Source: Zygaena filipendulae (taxonomy: Eukaryota; Arthropoda; Insecta; Lepidoptera; Zygaenidae). Taken from it: DNA of 64,000 bases. The stretch lies in assembly GCA_907165275.2 (NCBI GenBank), contig OU015651.1, forward strand, positions 14,840,501 through 14,904,500. Direction: 5' to 3'. The notes under the pieces were generated by a model that worked only from the letters and a program-made list of their open reading frames with translations, was not told the DNA's origin and did not search any database. The translations under genes were made by a program, and so were the position numbers. Positions 61,319-64,000 of this stretch are shown piece after piece (position 1 is the stretch's first letter; every line of letters starts with the position of its first letter).

Positions 61319-61423
61319 GCAACTTGCCGCAGCAGGATAGAAAACACTTCTATTTTTTGGACAGGACAATAGCGCATAGGGTGCTTGCTTCGTCTCCCAC
61401 TCCCCGCCAACTTATTACTTATA

Positions 61424-61615
61424 GCTGTTCCCCGCGGTTTAACCCACATTAATTTCGAAGTTCCTGCAGGAATTCCGAATTACAATATAGCCTATGTTAC
61501 TCAGGGATAATGTAGCTTTCTAATGATGAAAGAATTTTTGAAATCGGTTCAGTAGTTTTTGAGTTAAATCGTAACAAACAAACAAAAAATCAAATCTTTC
61601 CTCTTTATAATATTA
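61424..61615 (-). mobile_element. Helitron-like copy inside MITE 2
   Basis: GCTGTTCCCCGCGGTTTAAC … ATCGGTTCAGTAGTTTTTGA … CTTTATAATATTA; directly abuts the next copy. Confidence 0.7.
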
Positions 61616-61883
61616 CTAGCTGTGCCCCGCGATCTCACCCGCGTTAATTTCGGAGTTCCTGCGGGAATTCCGGGATAAAAAGTACCCTATGTCGTTCTCT
61701 GTACCCCTGATAATGTGCATGCCAAATTTCATCCAAATCCGTTCCGTTTTTGCGTGATTAAGTAACAAACATCCAAACATCCAAACATCCAAACATCCGA
61801 ACATCCAAACATCCAAACATCCAAACATCCAAATATCCAAACATCCAAACATCCACACTTTCACATTTATAATATTAGTAGGA
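61616..61883 (-). mobile_element. Helitron-like copy with expanded CATCCAAA microsatellite
   Basis: CTAGCTGTGCCCCGCGATCT … 61768-61856 holds about 11 units of ACATCCAA … complement of TCCTACTAATATTATAAA. Confidence 0.82.
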
Positions 61884-62248
61884 TTATAGACTACTTGCCG
61901 CCGTATGAACGGCGCGCCGTCCGGTGGCCGATAAGTAAGACAGTGAAGAAATGTATCGTTAAACTTACATACTTACTTAGGGACGCTCACCGTTTGGACG
62001 TTGCTGTCTACTTTTCGATAAGTAAGATGGTAAGCTGAACTTACTTATTTACTACATAAGGAAGTGTAAACCGGCCATTATGACTAGTAAATTGACTCTG
62101 ACTCTGAGACTATTGACCGCTATTGACAGTGACTGTTAGTTACACAGGTTACACAGAACACACATACCCTGTTTTAATTAATTATTATATTTTTTTTCCA
62201 GTCTATAAAGATATATGGCCTACTTAAACAAAGCAAGAAAACTACTTA

Positions 62249-62290
62249 AAAAAAAAAAAAAAAAAAAAAAAAAGAAAAAAAAATATATAA
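62249..62290. repeat. Long A run
   Basis: About 40 bases, almost all A. May be a retroposon tail, but no body was recognised upstream. Confidence 0.7.
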
Positions 62291-62364
62291 TGCATGAATT
62301 AATTAAATAGAGCGTTTCGAAGTTCCTACTTTGGAATGACGTCACCAGTTCAAAATTACGCCTT

Positions 62365-62572
62365 ATTAATCTGTGATAGAGATGTCACTGTCGTATTAAC
62401 ACTCAGAACAATAAAGCGTTCTCCACATTCGCGCGTGGTTCGCGCGCGAAGCCGCGACCCGCGAACTATAAGTGTGGTATCATGGTTCGCGGGTGTTTCG
62501 CAGCTTCGCGCGCGAATGTGGAGCGCGCTTTACAGTATTCTTCTGAGTATTAATCTCCTGTGACACTCACAG
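62365..62572. repeat. Foldback MITE with CG-rich inner arms
   Basis: Outer arms ATTAACACTCAGAACAATAA A / complement near 62535-62560; inner arms CTCCACATTCGCGCG and CGCGCGAATGTGGAG. Confidence 0.8.
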
Positions 62573-62579
62573 AAAGATA

Positions 62580-63630
62580 ACTTCAATATCTAAAAGCTAA
62601 ATTATTAAGGTTGAACTGTAGACGGTTCATTCTCCGTCTACGGGTTGAACTGTGTCAAGTTAGTTTAAAAAGTTCCAGTAAAGAATCGAAATGCATCTTA
62701 CCGATATATTTAAAAGTAAAAACTTCAGAAAAAGGAAAAAAGGAAAATATGTGTTGACTGTATGCGCTTAGTTTCTTTTGCCTTCTCTGAAAGAGGCAAA
62801 TGATTCCTAAAAAAATAAGTGACGTAATATGTTAAGCGTGGCTGTAATTGGTGTTTCGTTGCAACGTTCCATTTCACAAAATTAAAAGTTGAATATTTTG
62901 GAAACTATTGATAATTATTAAGTAAATCTTTCACGATAATGCTTTTATATGGCTCTATTTTTGAAATATTGACACAATTACTTATAATAAATTTCATGCA
63001 AGTACCCTACCTACTACCTACCCACTGCGTAAATAAAGCAGTAAATGGTAAACGCTCTGTGGCCTAATTTTCGTAATAAAATCTGAGCGATATCGCTGCG
63101 ATTCAGCTCTCAAAACGGGTTTTGCTATTCTCGTAACAAAAATTTTCTTAAAGTAGAAACGATCCTATCGAAGTCCGATTGACGAATCGCTTTAGCGTAA
63201 ATTCGTATTCGCGTATGAAAGTCGAACGTAAATCGAATTTGAACTTTTCGCTTTCGATATTCTGCAAATTTTTGACGTGTTTGCTCGATAGATTCGAAAC
63301 GATTAGATGTCAAAATTTGCGACTGGGGAGTCGTTGAACAAAAGTTCCTTTTTTAGTAGTTGTGCATTTTTTAAAGTGGGTTTTGCGTTTTATTTACAAG
63401 TGAAATTGAAATTATCTTTCATAAATTATACCTATATTATATTTTAACATGAGTTTAGGCATGTCATGGCTTCTTTTAGATCTTTACTGGAAAGGCCTTA
63501 TGGTCATCTACGGGCTGTAGATTATTATTATAAAACAACATAATTAATAGTACTTATTAGTACTTAAAACACAAGTACACAACGTCAACAACTCACTTTT
63601 ACGATATGCTTACATTAATTCTATCTATTA
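62580..63630. other. Upstream of HARBI1-like exons, nothing assigned
   Basis: The short open stretch at 63125-63313 (minus strand; MTSNRFESIEQTRQKFAEYR) has no motif I recognise. It could belong to a Harbinger element, which often carries a second ORF, but there is no positive evidence. Confidence 0.3.
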
Positions 63631-63633
63631 CAG

Positions 63634-64000
63634 ATTTTATGATAAATTTAAAATATCTGGCATTATAGGCTGTATTGATGGGACACTTGTGGCCATTATT
63701 AGGCCTACATTATATGAAGAATGGTATTTCAATAGAAAAGGATACCACTCATTAAATGTAATGATAGTAAGTGTACCTACTTTGTATGTATAGATGAAAG
63801 TAATCATTGTGCATTTACCTATTACATGTTTGTCAATCAATCACATCAAGTAATCAAAACAGATGATAATTGGCACAGTTAACTAATTCATTATTGTATT
63901 TTCAGATATGTGATGCAAACCTTAATATATTGTGTATAGATCCTAGTAGTCCAGGATCAACCCATGACTCCATTGTGTGGCGGGATCATCCTCTTAATTG
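63634..64000 (+). CDS. HARBI1-like (PIF/Harbinger-type) nuclease, partial, two exons
   Basis: Exon at 63634-63766 (acceptor CTATTACAG; donor GTAAGT) encodes FYDKFKISGIIGCIDGTLVA and NRKGYHSLNVMI. Intron 63767-63907 ends TTTTCAG. The next exon, 63908 to the window end, encodes ICDANLNILCIDPSSPGSTH and DSIVWRDHPLN. GxIDGT, YFNRKGYHSLNV..ICDAN and GSxHDS are the DDE nuclease blocks of HARBI1/PIF transposases, with two catalytic Asp visible. The third acidic residue would lie past the edge. No N-terminal exon was found upstream in the window. It could be a domesticated gene or an active Harbinger element; two Harbinger-like MITEs lie 1.5-3 kb away. Confidence 0.85.

Larger units (their letters stand above)
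60863..62077. mobile_element. Harbinger-like MITE 2, TTA target duplication, carrying nested insertions
   Basis: Ends TGGCTGGTTTACACTTCC (60863) and the complement of TGGCCGGTTTACACTTCC (to 62077), flanked by TTA (60860-60862 and 62078-62080). The original element is now split by a SINE and two Helitron-like copies, with matching flanks rich in AAGTAAGT on both sides. Confidence 0.75.

Noticed and set aside
63125..63313. 62-codon minus-strand ORF near the HARBI1-like exons
   Set aside because: Basic and helical-looking, but no Myb/SANT tryptophans that would support a second Harbinger protein.

Overview
This window looks like insect nuclear DNA, most likely from a moth or butterfly. Compact GC-rich exons sit in AT-rich introns packed with short non-autonomous transposons: Helitron-like repeats whose ends read TCCTACTAATATTATAAA and CTAG, a tRNA-headed SINE, non-LTR retrotransposon tails, and Tc1/mariner, hAT and Harbinger-like elements. 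The lepidopteran assignment rests on repeat families I recognise, not on a search.

The one complete host gene is an anoctamin (TMEM16 family) on the minus strand. I could join 20 coding exons between 59835 (ATG) and 18228 (end of TGA). Every junction is GT-AG, all phases agree, and the joined reading frame is 3213 nt (1070 residues). It has an acidic N-terminus, the cytoplasmic dimerisation region (exons 4-7), the cysteine-rich first outside loop (exon 10), the transmembrane core (exons 9-18/19) and an Ala/Pro-rich C-terminus (exons 19-20). The intron from 46085 to 59598 is the largest.

A second, partial coding region enters at the right edge. Two exons at 63634-63766 and 63908-64000 (+) encode part of a HARBI1/PIF-Harbinger-type nuclease, cut by the window end.

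Everything else is repeats. 1-18.2 kb (downstream of the anoctamin): Helitron-like copies, foldback elements, a decayed non-LTR reverse transcriptase (about 6.99-7.96 kb), a retrotransposon 3' tail (12.07-12.31 kb), a 67-bp tandem repeat (14.64 kb) and a large plain AT-rich stretch (15.7-17.0 kb). 18.2-46 kb: anoctamin exons 2-20, with introns holding six copies of a TA-flanked MITE carrying TGACGTCA palindromes and several minisatellites that begin right at exon edges. 46-59.6 kb (intron 1): a nearly intact Tc1/mariner element with a DD35E transposase broken by one stop codon, three arrays of a 16-bp repeat in opposing orientations, a 616-bp hAT element with a transposase remnant, and two copies of a MITE with 4-bp target duplications. 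60.2-62.1 kb: two adjacent Harbinger-like MITEs with TTA duplications, the second carrying a SINE and two Helitrons.

I saw no convincing undescribed multi-gene system. The strongest observations are insertion records inside the window (a Helitron inside a MITE leaving a perfect A^T empty site), the minisatellites seeded at anoctamin splice sites, the near-intact DD35E element, and the 4-bp-TSD MITE family.
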